A stretch of 64,000 nucleotides of DNA from assembly GCA_022768065.1 (NCBI GenBank), contig JALELS010000024.1, positions 1 through 64,000 of the forward strand. The letters are read 5' to 3'. Shown here piece after piece: positions 33,855 through 45,807 of this stretch. Each line of letters begins with the position of its first letter. Position 1 is the stretch's first letter. The translations under genes and the position numbers were made by a program. Origin of the DNA: Ruminococcus sp. (GTDB lineage Bacteria; Bacillota; Clostridia; Oscillospirales; Acutalibacteraceae). The notes beneath the pieces are model-generated. The model had not been told where the DNA came from and searched no databases. It worked only from the letters and a program-made list of their open reading frames with translations.

Positions 33855-34334
33855 TTATTCATCTTTCAGCAGATCTGCCAATGCCTGAAGCCTCGGGTCA
33901 ATCGGCTTTTTGCATGAACAACTGCCGAGATTAAGATTTTTACCGCAATACTGACACAAACCCTTACAGTCGTCACGGCATAAAATCTTAGCCGGCAAGG
34001 CTAAAATTATATCTTCTCGAACGAGCGAATCAAGGTCAAGCTTCATATCCTCGACTAAAATAAACTCATCATTATCTTCATCATTAAGATGGGAAATAAG
34101 GATGTGCTCAATCGGGACCTCAGTTTTTCTTTCAACCGGTGCACCGCATCTGTCGCAATTTGTTTTAAGGACATACTTTGCAACAGCCTTAACGGATACA
34201 ATATCCGTATTGTTAACGACTTCACCGTCTACCGAAACATTATCGGTAAAATCAATTCCGTCGGGAACAAAACTGTAAGAAAACTTTTTTGAGCTGCCTT
34301 CATTATTAAAAATCGGCTCTAATTCGATAAACAT
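33855..34334 (-). CDS. yceD: YceD/DUF177 family protein
   Basis: A 159-residue protein of the family encoded next to rpmF and implicated in 23S rRNA accumulation. It has CDRCG in the middle and CKGLCQYCGKNLN plus SCSCKKP near the C-terminus, probably for zinc. The frame opens with TTG at 34349, but GAGG lies 6 bases before the ATG at 34334, which is used. Confidence 0.9.
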   Translation of the reverse strand: MFIELEPIFNNEGSSKKFSYSFVPDGIDFTDNVSVDGEVVNNTDIVSVKAVAKYVLKTNCDRCGAPVERKTEVPIEHILISHLNDEDNDEFILVEDMKLDLDSLVREDIILALPAKILCRDDCKGLCQYCGKNLNLGSCSCKKPIDPRLQALADLLKDE

Positions 34335-34364
34335 AACATACCTCGTCAAACTTACGCAAAGGAT

Positions 34365-34393
34365 ATTATATATTTAAAGGCGCATTTTGTCAA
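34365..34393 (-). promoter_or_regulatory. Consensus promoter of yceD-rpmF
   Basis: On the minus strand TTGACA (34388-34393) and TATAAT (34365-34370) with a 17-base spacer: a perfect match, as expected for a ribosomal protein operon. Confidence 0.9.
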
Positions 34394-34423
34394 TAAAAAT
34401 TTATATTTAGCCTTCAAACGGCG

Positions 34424-35305
34424 TCAATCTTCGCTTTCAATCAGGATATTCCCGTCCTGAGACGAAACAGCGGTTTCCGTAAGGCTGTCATAAATCGTTG
34501 ATAACTGCTGCTTAACCGACAAGTCCGGATTATAGTATTTTCCGTCAACACAAATAAATGTATCGGAAAATAAATAGCTGTGCCCGTCATAAGTAACCGT
34601 TATGTCCGTACCTCCGGATGTATAATCGGTTTTATCGTGTGATGCCGCCGAATACGAACAGAACTCGACAATATTTTTAATCTTAGCCGAATCGTCATTG
34701 TTGCTCACGTTCTTATATTCGGTATTCCCCTTACCTATCACTAACGATACCGCAGATGTACTTTCGGATTTACTGTCGCTGTCGGTGACGTTTAAAGAAA
34801 CTTTAAGTTTATCTGATATATCGGAAGCGTTCACCTGCACCAAGAAAAGCCTTAAACTCTTTTCGGCATTTCCGCCGCTGCGCAATTCGGCATTTATGAT
34901 TCCGTCGGTTTTACCGACCGAAAAACCGTCGATGATCATTTCCGCATCGGTATCAAAATTCTTCCTTACAATTATAAGCTTTTTATTTTCAAAAAAGCTC
35001 GTATTGTAAACCGAAAGTTTTTGAGAAACAGTTGCGGTACCGTCACCCTGAACGCCCTTTTCGGTATCAACGGTAGAGGCAAGCTTTGTTTTATACTTAT
35101 TAAGGTCGTCCACAGAGCTTACAACCGTTATATCATCGGAGGTTTCATACATAACGCTGTCGGTACACTTCACACAGGAATAAGTAAACACTATATCTCT
35201 TTCGGAACTGCCTGTTTCGGACACAGAATCATCGTTTTTCGGCGTGCAACCGAAAAATGCCGTAAACATAAAAATTATTAAAAACAGAGATAAAACTTTT
35301 TTCAT
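34424..35305 (-). CDS. Putative lipoprotein of unknown function
   Basis: A 293-residue protein. The N-terminus KKVLSLFLIIFMFTAFFGC is a lipoprotein signal with the lipid-bearing Cys near residue 19, followed by a flexible acidic/serine stretch. The rest is soluble and rich in polar residues; I recognise no domain. The frame opens at 35353, but the signal peptide fixes the start at the ATG at 35305. A hairpin separates it from the gene upstream. Confidence 0.75.
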   Translation of the reverse strand: MKKVLSLFLIIFMFTAFFGCTPKNDDSVSETGSSERDIVFTYSCVKCTDSVMYETSDDITVVSSVDDLNKYKTKLASTVDTEKGVQGDGTATVSQKLSVYNTSFFENKKLIIVRKNFDTDAEMIIDGFSVGKTDGIINAELRSGGNAEKSLRLFLVQVNASDISDKLKVSLNVTDSDSKSESTSAVSLVIGKGNTEYKNVSNNDDSAKIKNIVEFCSYSAASHDKTDYTSGGTDITVTYDGHSYLFSDTFICVDGKYYNPDLSVKQQLSTIYDSLTETAVSSQDGNILIESED

Positions 35306-35326
35306 AAATAATACCGCAAAATATAT

Positions 35327-35351
35327 GCCGCTGTGTTTTCGGCACAGCGGC
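35327..35351 (-). terminator. Hairpin after the small P-loop gene
   Basis: GCCGCTGTG (35327-35335) pairs with CACAGCGGC (35343-35351). On the minus strand only ATATATTTT follows, so termination may be partial. Confidence 0.55.
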
Positions 35352-35370
35352 AAGGAAATTCAGCCTGTTG

Positions 35371-35790
35371 TCAGTTTACCTTTTCGCAATACTCGAATAT
35401 TCTTTCGGGAAGATTTTCAAGATCGGTTGAAACGGTAAATGTAAACGCTGTATCGGTAATCTTAGAAAGCTCGTCAACTTTTTTGAGGAAGTCTGCAAAA
35501 GCCTCGTAATCTCTGCCGCCTATTTTAAAGGTAGCGTCAACAAAGATGTCCGTAATATCATGGTCACCGGCGCAAAGACCGCTGAGGAAACCATAAAGCG
35601 CGTCAAACCCGGAAACAGAAAAACTGTCAGCTGCAACAAGTCTTGCACGATAGTTAACATCGTATGTAAGTTTAGTCTCTTTTTCGACACAGATAACATT
35701 ACCGTTTGACTTTTCAACGGCTGCATTAACTCTGTCAACCAAAAGTTTTGTTTTTCCTGAGCCCTTGTGGCCAATTATAAGAGATACCAT
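35371..35790 (-). CDS. Small P-loop ATP-binding protein, function unknown
   Basis: A 139-residue protein starting with LIIGHKGSGKTKLLVDRV, a clear Walker A. A hydrophobic strand ending in Asp (ITDIFVDA) may be Walker B. It lacks helicase, kinase or GTPase signatures I can name and is shorter than most P-loop enzymes. AGGAGGAG precedes the ATG. It lies 50 bases after pgi and may be cotranscribed with it. Confidence 0.7.
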   Translation of the reverse strand: MVSLIIGHKGSGKTKLLVDRVNAAVEKSNGNVICVEKETKLTYDVNYRARLVAADSFSVSGFDALYGFLSGLCAGDHDITDIFVDATFKIGGRDYEAFADFLKKVDELSKITDTAFTFTVSTDLENLPERIFEYCEKVN

Positions 35791-35840
35791 AGAATCTCCT
35801 CCTGTTTATTAATATCCGCCCTTGCGGGATTTAACTGAAA

Positions 35841-37181
35841 TTATTTGCCGAGGCGAGCCTCAAGCTCCGCTTTTTGATCTTCATAGCCCGGTTTGCCGAG
35901 AAGAGCAAACATATTTTTCTTGTAGCTTTCTACGCCCGGCTGATTAAACGGATTTACACCGAGAGTATACCCCGATACAGCACAAGCCTTTTCAAGGAAG
36001 TAAACAAGATAACCGAAGTTATACTCATCCATCTTAGGAAGCTCAAGGATGATATTCGGAACTCCGCCGTCAACATGAGCCAAAACAGTACCCTCAAATG
36101 CTTTGCGGTTTACATAGCTCATGGTTTTGCCTGCGAGGAAATTAAGTCCGTCCGAATTTGTTTTCTCTTCCTTGATGGTTACTTCGTGCTTGGGTTCGTC
36201 AAATACAACCGCAGTCTCAAACATAAGTCTGGTGCCGTCCTGTATAAACTGACCCATTGAATGAAGGTCGGTAGAAAATACCGCCGATGCCGGGAATATA
36301 CCCTTATGGTTCTTACCTTCACTTTCGCCGAAGAGCTGCTTGAACCACTCATTCATCATTGTGTAATCGGGCTCATACGAAACCATCATTTCGACCGACT
36401 TGCCTTTTCTGTAAAGAATGTTGCGTAATGCAGCATACTTATAGCAGTCGTTTTTATCTAAATCATCGTCGCAGTAAGCTTTTCTCGCGTCTGCGGCGCC
36501 CTGCATCATTTTATCAATGTCACAGCCAGAAACCGCTATCGGAAGAAGTCCTACCGCAGTAAGAACGGAATATCTGCCGCCGACATCGTCAGGGACAACA
36601 AAAGTCTCATAACCTACTTTATCGGAAAGCTCTTTTAATGTTCCCTTGCATTTATCGGTAGTTACATAAATACGCTTTGCAACCTCTTCTTCGCCGTACT
36701 TGCTCTCGAGGAGTTCTCTGAAAATTCTGAAAGCAACGGCAGGCTCGGTAGTTGTTCCCGACTTTGATATAACATTGACCGAAAAGTCCTTATTTTCACA
36801 AAGAGAAACAATATCGGAAAGAGCCGAAGAACTTATACTGTTGCCGGTAAAGAATATCTGCGGTGTATCTTTGCATACCAAATTGTAATTTTGCGATTTG
36901 CAAAATTCGACGGCGGCTCTTGCGCCGAGATAGCTTCCGCCTATACCTATAACAACAAGGACCTGCGAGTCCGAACGAATTTTTTCGGCAGCTTTTTTAA
37001 TCCTTGCGAATTCATCTTTATCGTAATTTTCCGGAAGGTCTACCCACCCGAGGAAATCATTTCCCGCACCTGTTTTTTCAGTGAGAGTCTTGTGAGCTTT
37101 TTTAATTTCGGGTGCGATGCTCTCAAGATCGGATTTTGACACAAAATCTTCAGTGTATTTTGTGTTCAGTTTAATAGACAT
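35841..37181 (-). CDS. pgi: Glucose-6-phosphate isomerase
   Basis: A 446-residue isomerase, the short form usual in Firmicutes. It shows [24 protein letters not shown], and [10 protein letters not shown] near the C-terminus. It interconverts glucose-6-phosphate and fructose-6-phosphate, joining the phosphohexomutase product to glycolysis. Confidence 0.97.
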   Translation of the reverse strand: MSIKLNTKYTEDFVSKSDLESIAPEIKKAHKTLTEKTGAGNDFLGWVDLPENYDKDEFARIKKAAEKIRSDSQVLVVIGIGGSYLGARAAVEFCKSQNYNLVCKDTPQIFFTGNSISSSALSDIVSLCENKDFSVNVISKSGTTTEPAVAFRIFRELLESKYGEEEVAKRIYVTTDKCKGTLKELSDKVGYETFVVPDDVGGRYSVLTAVGLLPIAVSGCDIDKMMQGAADARKAYCDDDLDKNDCYKYAALRNILYRKGKSVEMMVSYEPDYTMMNEWFKQLFGESEGKNHKGIFPASAVFSTDLHSMGQFIQDGTRLMFETAVVFDEPKHEVTIKEEKTNSDGLNFLAGKTMSYVNRKAFEGTVLAHVDGGVPNIILELPKMDEYNFGYLVYFLEKACAVSGYTLGVNPFNQPGVESYKKNMFALLGKPGYEDQKAELEARLGK

Positions 37182-37232
37182 TGTTGATTGTTACCCCTTT
37201 TAATGTTTCAACATCTTGTATAATTTGCTTTT

Positions 37233-37261
37233 ATTTTACCCTAATTCGGTCAATATTTCAA
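37233..37261 (-). promoter_or_regulatory. Promoter of pgi
   Basis: On the minus strand TTGAAA (37256-37261) and TAAAAT (37233-37238) with a 17-base spacer. Nothing else is evident in the 153-base gap. Confidence 0.6.
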
Positions 37262-37334
37262 TATCAATTTGTTAATTTCCTAAAAATAAAAGTGTTTTTA
37301 TAAGATATTGAACAATTCCGTGTCAGAAGGGCAA

Positions 37335-38510
37335 TTAACACGGCTGATTCAGAGCGGAAAACAGCCTTAAAATTACGTCTTTCAGCGAAAGCCTTTCGAC
37401 TTTTTCAGGACTTGTAAGCGGTATTTCGCATTGTTTTTCTCCGTCAAGAGACACCACTACCGAGCCGAGCCGCTGTCCTTTTTCAACGGGAGCCGAAACA
37501 TCTTCGGAAAGAGTGACTGTTTTTGTAAGTTTGCTCTCGTCCCCTTTTTTCAGTATCATGGATATTTCTTTCGGCGGAAGCGGCGTTACATAATCCGCGG
37601 TTCCGCCCAATACCCTGACGCCCATAATTTCGTCGTCGGTTACGGAAACAGTCACTTTGGAGTAATTGGCAAATCCCCAGTCAAGCATAGCTCTTGCAGC
37701 CGAAAAGCGGTTTTTGCTGTTGTCGCTTCCGAGAACTACCGCTATCAGCGACATTCCGTCGCGCTCTGCCGTTGCCGACACACAGCACCCGGCTTTATCT
37801 GTTGTTCCGGTTTTTAGACCCGTTGCACCGTTATAGAAGCGAATAAGCTTATTTGTATTGACAAGCTGCGTTTTACCGCCGCGAAGAGAATCCATCCAGA
37901 TGGTTGTATAATTTGTTATTATTTTGTGCTTTAATAATTCCCGTGACATCAGAGCTATATCATAGCAACTTGTGTAATGTTGAGTTACCGTGTCATCCAA
38001 ACCGGTACAGTTTTCAAAATTTGTGTCGTTCATTCCCAGCTCTTTTGCTCTTTCATTCATCATTCTCACAAAAGCGGATGTACTTCCGCCGACATATTCC
38101 GAAAGCGCCGTGCAGGCATCGTTGGCGCTGTATACCGTTGTCGCTTTTAACAAATCGTCAACTGTCATAACTTCGTTCTCTTTAAGCCATATCTGTGAAC
38201 CGCCCATTTTAGAAGCCTCGGTACTTGCGGTAACCTCGTCGGTCAGAGATATTTTCCCATCGTCAATCGCCTCGGCTACCAACAGCAAAGACATAATTTT
38301 GGTAACGGACGCCGGCGGTAATTTTTCGTTCGGATTGGATGCCATTAAAACCTTGCCGGTCTCCGCCTCCATAAGCAAAGCGGCTTTGGCATTTATTTCT
38401 ACCTGCATAGGCGGAAAATCTTCGGCAGGCGTATTTGCCGCAAACGCCCCTATCGAAAAAATCAACATAAAAATTACGGTTGCCGTCATTACAGATACTG
38501 CTCTTTTCAT
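37335..38510 (-). CDS. D-alanyl-D-alanine carboxypeptidase (DacF/PBP5-like)
   Basis: A 391-residue penicillin-binding protein with a signal peptide (AVSVMTATVIFMLIFSIGAFA). Active-site motifs are SVTK (Ser68, Lys71), SAND and KTGTTDKAG. A C-terminal PBP5 beta domain follows, with a weak amphipathic end (LKDVILRLFSAL). It trims the terminal D-Ala from peptidoglycan stem peptides outside the membrane. DacF-type enzymes can be sporulation-specific, but no clear sigma F or E promoter was recognised. Confidence 0.92.
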   Translation of the reverse strand: MKRAVSVMTATVIFMLIFSIGAFAANTPAEDFPPMQVEINAKAALLMEAETGKVLMASNPNEKLPPASVTKIMSLLLVAEAIDDGKISLTDEVTASTEASKMGGSQIWLKENEVMTVDDLLKATTVYSANDACTALSEYVGGSTSAFVRMMNERAKELGMNDTNFENCTGLDDTVTQHYTSCYDIALMSRELLKHKIITNYTTIWMDSLRGGKTQLVNTNKLIRFYNGATGLKTGTTDKAGCCVSATAERDGMSLIAVVLGSDNSKNRFSAARAMLDWGFANYSKVTVSVTDDEIMGVRVLGGTADYVTPLPPKEISMILKKGDESKLTKTVTLSEDVSAPVEKGQRLGSVVVSLDGEKQCEIPLTSPEKVERLSLKDVILRLFSALNQPC

Positions 38511-38646
38511 AGTTTACACCATACCCCTTTCAAACAGCTACTTGCCCACAGTAAAAAATTCTGCTTATGTTTCACCGCACAATGTTTTTTTTGCGAATTT
38601 AATTTATTTTCCCGAAAAACATTCAATAATAAATATGAAAGCAGAA

Positions 38647-40683
<2,037 letters not shown>

Positions 40684-40719
40684 TATTTGTCTTTATCAAA
40701 AGTAAATAATTAAATGTCA

Positions 40720-40762
40720 AAAACGGGCAGATTTCTTAATATCGAAACCTGCCCGTTTTACG
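40720..40762. terminator. Terminator between ligA and the ABC permease
   Basis: AAAACGGGCAG (40720-40730) pairs with CTGCCCGTTTT (40749-40759), usable in both directions for the convergent genes. Confidence 0.85.
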
Positions 40763-40784
40763 TTATTTAATCGATTTAATTTGT

Positions 40785-43286
40785 TTATGCATTGCCATCG
40801 GAGCTGACAACCGTAACAGCCGCACCGAAATTTGAATTATCCGTTAAAACCGCACCGTCAGTCAGTTTCTTAATGTCCTCGGGCAACATTGAACCCGAAA
40901 CGCACATAGAATATGCCGTTTTATCGTTTTCGGGACCGTTAAGCTCAAATGTTACAATATAATCGTCCTGAATATTTACTATATGGCGCATTACTGAAAC
41001 GGAATAGAGCTTATCAATTACATTTTTATCGGTCGATTTGTATTGATACTCGCCGCCGGGATATACGATTTGACCGAGCGCCTCTTTGCCCATTTCCAAA
41101 CCTGAAACGAACCTTGTATAGTTGTTGTTATTGTAAAGATCGGATATTTTGGAAACATACACAGATTTGATTTCATTTTTTGTGTTGAGTGCATTATCCA
41201 AAATACCGAGCTCTTTTAAATATGCAACGGTTTCTTTCATATCAGAAGTGACATATATAACCGGTTTGGATTGTGAAGGAGTGTCATACTGCTCCGTTTC
41301 GGAAGAATAGGTACTGCTGTCGGAATAATATTCGCTCAACCGATAAGAGTCCTGTGCTTCAAAGGAATTAGGTTCTGCCGAAAAGACCAATGCACCGTAT
41401 GTCTCGGAGGGATTATAGAGTTTTTCAGGTGACAAAGTCGATATATCGTTGTAAATATGGGTCAGTAGATTTTTCCTTTCCTCCGATGTTGTATTAAGCT
41501 CGGTCCCGAATACGGATTTATTATAGAAAGTAACTGTACTGCTGTCATCCTGTAACGCCTTTTTATAGGTATTAAAGTTATATTGAGCGATATATTCATT
41601 ATCGTTCTTTTCTGTTGCCTCTTTATAAGCCTTTATATCGTCTGCCGAATATTGTTCTTCGGTTTTATATTCGCCGAAAAAGGCATCATGAAGACGCGCG
41701 GTGCGGTAATCTGATTTATCAAGAGCCAAAAGCATATTATAGATATCCTGATTTACACCGTAATATGCGCGCTTAACCTGTTTTCCGTCTTTAAACGTAT
41801 ACACTATCTTGATATACATAGGATAAACGTCGCTGTTATACGTATCTGTAACCGTGAGGTATCCGCACTTTGCAAGTGCTTTATGAATATCAAGAATTTT
41901 TTGTTTATCGGCTTCGGACTCATAATTGCCGCTCGGATAAGTGCAGCCGGTAAAACTGAAATTATTAAGTCCGTAGTAACTGCTGTCATAATCCGTATCG
42001 TCGGAATAGCTTGTATATCCCGATGTTATTTTTATATTGCTGATTTTATCTATTTGCGGTGTCTTGCCTGCCGCTCCGAAATATCCGGTGGCAAAAAACG
42101 CAAATATCAGTAACGCCGTTGCGAGATGTATCGGCAGTTTATAAAGACCTTTGGCTAACAGCTTGAAGTTCCTTACAAAAATAATATCCAACACAAAGTA
42201 TATAACGGCAAATGTCAAGCATGAAATCGCAAGTGATGACCACTTGTTAATATACATCGATGAAAAGTTGTAAGCCAAAACAAAGCCGTAAAACCCGAGA
42301 GTAAATGTACACAGGAAATTAAGCACCTTATTTTTGCCTATAAAGCCGCCTATTTCCGCTTTGCGGTTTTTGTAGACAATCATGGCACAGAAAAACAGTA
42401 AAGACGCTACCGCAATCCATAACAATATGCTTTTGAAATCAGGAGTTACCCAATCAATATATTTACTCGTGTCGTAATCTGATATTTTGCCTTTTGCATT
42501 GGCATACATATTTTGGTATAAGCCTTTTGAAAGATAAGTAAAAGGCGTGCACCACGGAATTTTATGAAATATTGATTCCCCGCTTCCCGAATAGCCGGAT
42601 AACGAGAAAACTACGCCGAAGGGAGATCCGGGAACAAGCTTCATAATAAATGACTGAACGCAGTATAAGATGATAGCAGGCATAGACACTATAATGCCGG
42701 AAAATACTACACCCTCAAAAACAGTTCCCACCGCGCTGAAAACCATTGCCGTAAGAGAATATGAAAGAGCCGACAAGGAAAATATGCCCAAAAAATAAAA
42801 GAGTGCGGAAAGTAGAAGTTTGGACGACATTCCAAGCTTTACGGCATTCATTATTACATCTGTCAATATCGGCAAAAATATTGCCGCTGCCATAAGAGTG
42901 AGCCCAGAAAGATACTTTGCGGTAAAAAGATGGGTTCGTTTTATACCGAGACTGTAATAAACATTCATAGTCTTTTTACCGGTCATAAACTTAAATGTCA
43001 CTATTCCCATTATTATTCCGAGTATCAGAAATGCGGCAACAAACAAATACCGAAGATACTGCATATTATCGGTCAAATAAAATGAATAATCGTTTTTTAC
43101 GTTATAACTCGCAATTCTGCCCGTCAAAGAGTCTGTTGAGACCTTTTTAAACAAAACTTTTGCCGGAATATAGACAAATGCCATTGCTCCGATAAAAAGC
43201 TGTATAAGCGCTACGGCAATATTGCTTTTAAGACCCGTGCGATATGCAAAGCCGAAATTATTTTTAAAAGATTTTTGAGAAGTCAT
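40785..43286 (-). CDS. ABC transporter permease with large soluble domain
   Basis: An 833-residue membrane protein. About eight hydrophobic helices occupy residues 20-400 (examples FGAMAFVYIPAK region, YLFVAAFLILGIIMGIVTF, LLSALFYFLGIFSLSAL). The C-terminal half is a polar, Tyr/Ser/Asp-rich domain probably outside the membrane. It partners with the ATPase gene that overlaps it by 23 bases. The frame opens at 43346, but GGAGGG lies 8 bases before the ATG at 43286. I infer export or antibiotic/peptide resistance; the substrate is unknown. Confidence 0.75.
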   Translation of the reverse strand: MTSQKSFKNNFGFAYRTGLKSNIAVALIQLFIGAMAFVYIPAKVLFKKVSTDSLTGRIASYNVKNDYSFYLTDNMQYLRYLFVAAFLILGIIMGIVTFKFMTGKKTMNVYYSLGIKRTHLFTAKYLSGLTLMAAAIFLPILTDVIMNAVKLGMSSKLLLSALFYFLGIFSLSALSYSLTAMVFSAVGTVFEGVVFSGIIVSMPAIILYCVQSFIMKLVPGSPFGVVFSLSGYSGSGESIFHKIPWCTPFTYLSKGLYQNMYANAKGKISDYDTSKYIDWVTPDFKSILLWIAVASLLFFCAMIVYKNRKAEIGGFIGKNKVLNFLCTFTLGFYGFVLAYNFSSMYINKWSSLAISCLTFAVIYFVLDIIFVRNFKLLAKGLYKLPIHLATALLIFAFFATGYFGAAGKTPQIDKISNIKITSGYTSYSDDTDYDSSYYGLNNFSFTGCTYPSGNYESEADKQKILDIHKALAKCGYLTVTDTYNSDVYPMYIKIVYTFKDGKQVKRAYYGVNQDIYNMLLALDKSDYRTARLHDAFFGEYKTEEQYSADDIKAYKEATEKNDNEYIAQYNFNTYKKALQDDSSTVTFYNKSVFGTELNTTSEERKNLLTHIYNDISTLSPEKLYNPSETYGALVFSAEPNSFEAQDSYRLSEYYSDSSTYSSETEQYDTPSQSKPVIYVTSDMKETVAYLKELGILDNALNTKNEIKSVYVSKISDLYNNNNYTRFVSGLEMGKEALGQIVYPGGEYQYKSTDKNVIDKLYSVSVMRHIVNIQDDYIVTFELNGPENDKTAYSMCVSGSMLPEDIKKLTDGAVLTDNSNFGAAVTVVSSDGNA

Positions 43287-44166
43287 AATTAGTTCCCTCC
43301 ATTTCATCGAGAAATACCTCTTCAAGTGAAAGCGGCATAGGTTCAACCATTATAGGTGAAAGCGAATTCAGCTTCTCTGCTGTTTCTTTTTCACTTCCCT
43401 TGACGGTGATTACAATAATCCTGCCGTCACGCTTAAACGATTTTACATCGATTCCGACATTCTTTATATCGTCCTGTGAAACATCATTTTTAAAAACTAT
43501 ACGGAATTTGGCTCTGCCCTCGCTCAATTCCTTTATAGACGAATCAAGCACAAGCTTTTTGCCGTTGATAAGTCCGAAATGGTCGCAAAGTCCCTCAAGC
43601 TCATGGAGGTCATGAGAAGATACAATTACCGATGCGTTTGTATCGGACATATATTCATTCAGCAAATTCTTGATAAGCGCTCGCTTCGCAGGGTCAAGTC
43701 CGTCAAAAGTTTCGTCAAAAAGGATGAAATCGGGCTTTGTGGAAATGCCCAGCACTATCTCTGCCTGCCTTTGCATACCTTTTGAAAATCCATTGATGCG
43801 TGCTTTGGTATCAAGTCCGAATACCTCCGCTAACTTACGGAATGTATCGAAACTGAAATCCGGATAAAAGCCGTTATAAAACTTTGCCATTTTTTCCATA
43901 TTGGCATACGGCGCAAAGTAAATATCATCAGGGACGTAAAACATATGCTGTTTCATTTTGGCATTGTCAAAAGCGTTTTCTCCGTCAAGGCGAACCTCTC
44001 CGCCGTCGGGTTTATACACTCCCGTTATGGTTTTTAAAAGCGTCGTTTTGCCGGCACCGTTATATCCGATAAGGCCGTAGATAGAGCCGTTACCGACCTT
44101 AAAGTTCAAATCCTGTATAGCTGTGAAGTCACCGAATTTTTTTGTAACATTTACAACCTCAATCAA
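43264..44166 (-). CDS. ABC transporter ATPase
   Basis: A 300-residue ABC-2-type ATPase with Walker A GYNGAGKTT, signature FSKGMQRQ in place of LSGGQ, and Walker B FILFDETFDGLD. The signature variation is common in YtrB-like exporters of Firmicutes. The start codon is TTG, with AGGAGG 7 bases upstream. No GntR regulator gene accompanies it, unlike ytr operons. Confidence 0.88.
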   Translation of the reverse strand: MIEVVNVTKKFGDFTAIQDLNFKVGNGSIYGLIGYNGAGKTTLLKTITGVYKPDGGEVRLDGENAFDNAKMKQHMFYVPDDIYFAPYANMEKMAKFYNGFYPDFSFDTFRKLAEVFGLDTKARINGFSKGMQRQAEIVLGISTKPDFILFDETFDGLDPAKRALIKNLLNEYMSDTNASVIVSSHDLHELEGLCDHFGLINGKKLVLDSSIKELSEGRAKFRIVFKNDVSQDDIKNVGIDVKSFKRDGRIIVITVKGSEKETAEKLNSLSPIMVEPMPLSLEEVFLDEMEGTNYDFSKIF

Positions 44167-44201
44167 GAGTTATTCCTCCTTTTGGTTTGGTTTACAAGCT
44201 C

Positions 44202-44230
44202 AATATATCATTATAAATTTACACCGTCAA
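44202..44230 (-). promoter_or_regulatory. Promoter of the ABC exporter operon
   Basis: On the minus strand TTGACG (44225-44230), a 17-base spacer ending TGA, and TATATT (44202-44207). Confidence 0.75.
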
Positions 44231-44233
44231 TTG

Positions 44234-44275
44234 AAAACGCCGTTTTGTTATCATTTTTTAACAAAACGGCGTTTT
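44234..44275. terminator. Strong terminator after mtaB
   Basis: A 17-bp perfect stem, 44234-44250 with 44259-44275, with an AAAACGCC/GGCGTTTT base and T on the exit side in both directions. Confidence 0.9.
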
Positions 44276-44334
44276 ATGGAAATATTTCTTAATATGTTTG
44301 TAATATTTAAGCTAACAGAATTGTCTTTGTTGCC

Positions 44335-45624
44335 TCATACCGCTTCCGCATAACAGTAATCCTTGTCGCTGTCGGTAATTTTAACAAATACCGTTTTGCC
44401 TATTGTATCTTTGCTCACCTTAGCCATAACCGGAGTATAATTTTCGGTATAGCCGAACACAAAGCCGTCTTTTCCGTGGGTCTCGGGAATAATACTTACG
44501 GTTTTGCCGATTTGCGAACGCAGAAACTCACTTCTGAGTTTTTCGGCGGTGACGGCAAGCGCCGCAGCCCTTTCCTCTTTTACATGCTTTTCGATTTGCG
44601 GTTTCATAAGGGCTGCCCTTGTTCCCGTGCGAACCGAATAAGGGAAGATATGTATTTTCTCAAATCCGACTTTTTCGGCAAAAGCCACTGTCTCTTCAAA
44701 ATCTTTTTCTGTTTCGGTGGGGAAGCCCACCATTATATCTGTAGTAAGGGTGCAATTTTTAAAAGTATTGCGAAGCTTCACGGCAAGCTCATAGTATTCG
44801 TCGGCTGTATAATGCCTGTTCATTGCTTTAAGGGTAGAATCGCTTCCGCTCTGAAGAGAGATATGGAACTGGGGACAAAGCTTATCTATTTTGGCAAGAT
44901 TGCAGAGAACCTCATCGGTAAGATGGTCGGGTTCAAGTGAACCGAGACGGACTCTCTTTATACCCTCCACATCGGCGGCAGCCCTGACGGCATCGTAAAA
45001 CTTTTCTCCCGTATCCTTGCCGTATGCTGAAAGATTGATACCTACAAGCACAACCTCAGTAAAGCCCGATGCCGACAGAGCTTCGGTCTCTTTAACAATA
45101 TCTTTAATCGGTTTGGAACGCACCCTGCCCCTGGCTTTCGGTATAATACAATACGAGCAAAATCTGTCGCAACCGTCCTCTATTTTAACTATGGCCCTTG
45201 TACGTTCGGAAAAAGCGTTAATGCTCGTTTCATAAAATTTTTCGCCGGTACAATGCTGTTCAATATCAATCATTCTTTCGCGCGAAGAAAGATATCGACG
45301 AAGTTTCGGCAGTATTTCCGCATTGTTTTTATTTCCTATAACTATATCGGCCTCCTCAAGGCCCTGAGCCATTTCCGGAAACGCCTGCGGCATACAGCCT
45401 GTAAGTATAACAATGCTATCCGGGTGATTATGCTTAAGCCTGCGAACTGTTTGGCGCGTTTTGCGGTCACTTTCCGAGGTAACCGTACAGGAATTAACGA
45501 CAAATATGTCGGCATCGTCATCAGACAAAGTTATTTCATAACCGTTTTTTAAAAAGTCCTCGGTTATTGATTCGGTTTCATACTGATTAACCTTACAACC
45601 GAGAGTGTGCAATTTAACTTTCAT
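44335..45624 (-). CDS. mtaB: tRNA t6A37 methylthiotransferase MtaB
   Basis: A 429-residue radical SAM methylthiotransferase. The N-terminal domain starts HTLGCKVNQYE with the auxiliary-cluster cysteines (NSCTVT, GCMPQ), the radical SAM motif is CDRFCSYC, and a TRAM domain ends the protein. The LGCKVN form separates MtaB from MiaB and RimO. It adds methylthio to t6A37, so it acts on the product of TsaD. The frame opens at 45702; AGGAGC 4 bases before the ATG at 45624 fixes the start. Confidence 0.93.
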   Translation of the reverse strand: MKVKLHTLGCKVNQYETESITEDFLKNGYEITLSDDDADIFVVNSCTVTSESDRKTRQTVRRLKHNHPDSIVILTGCMPQAFPEMAQGLEEADIVIGNKNNAEILPKLRRYLSSRERMIDIEQHCTGEKFYETSINAFSERTRAIVKIEDGCDRFCSYCIIPKARGRVRSKPIKDIVKETEALSASGFTEVVLVGINLSAYGKDTGEKFYDAVRAAADVEGIKRVRLGSLEPDHLTDEVLCNLAKIDKLCPQFHISLQSGSDSTLKAMNRHYTADEYYELAVKLRNTFKNCTLTTDIMVGFPTETEKDFEETVAFAEKVGFEKIHIFPYSVRTGTRAALMKPQIEKHVKEERAAALAVTAEKLRSEFLRSQIGKTVSIIPETHGKDGFVFGYTENYTPVMAKVSKDTIGKTVFVKITDSDKDYCYAEAV

Positions 45625-45726
45625 TTTAGCTCCTAAATAATGATTTAAGCAAGTAATGTACCGACAAAGGCGGTTTTTAACGAAGCTCTTTCGGGCAAGC
45701 AATCATCGCTGTCACGATACTTAATT

Positions 45727-45735
45727 ATTGTAGCA
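45727..45735 (-). promoter_or_regulatory. Extended -10 promoter of mtaB
   Basis: On the minus strand TG-C-TACAAT. The -35 (TGGAAA) is weak. Confidence 0.5.
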
Positions 45736-45807
45736 TAAAGAAAAAATTTTTTCCATACACACAGCATATAAAACGCCCGAGCGTACAAAATATTTACGGT
45801 GATTTTT

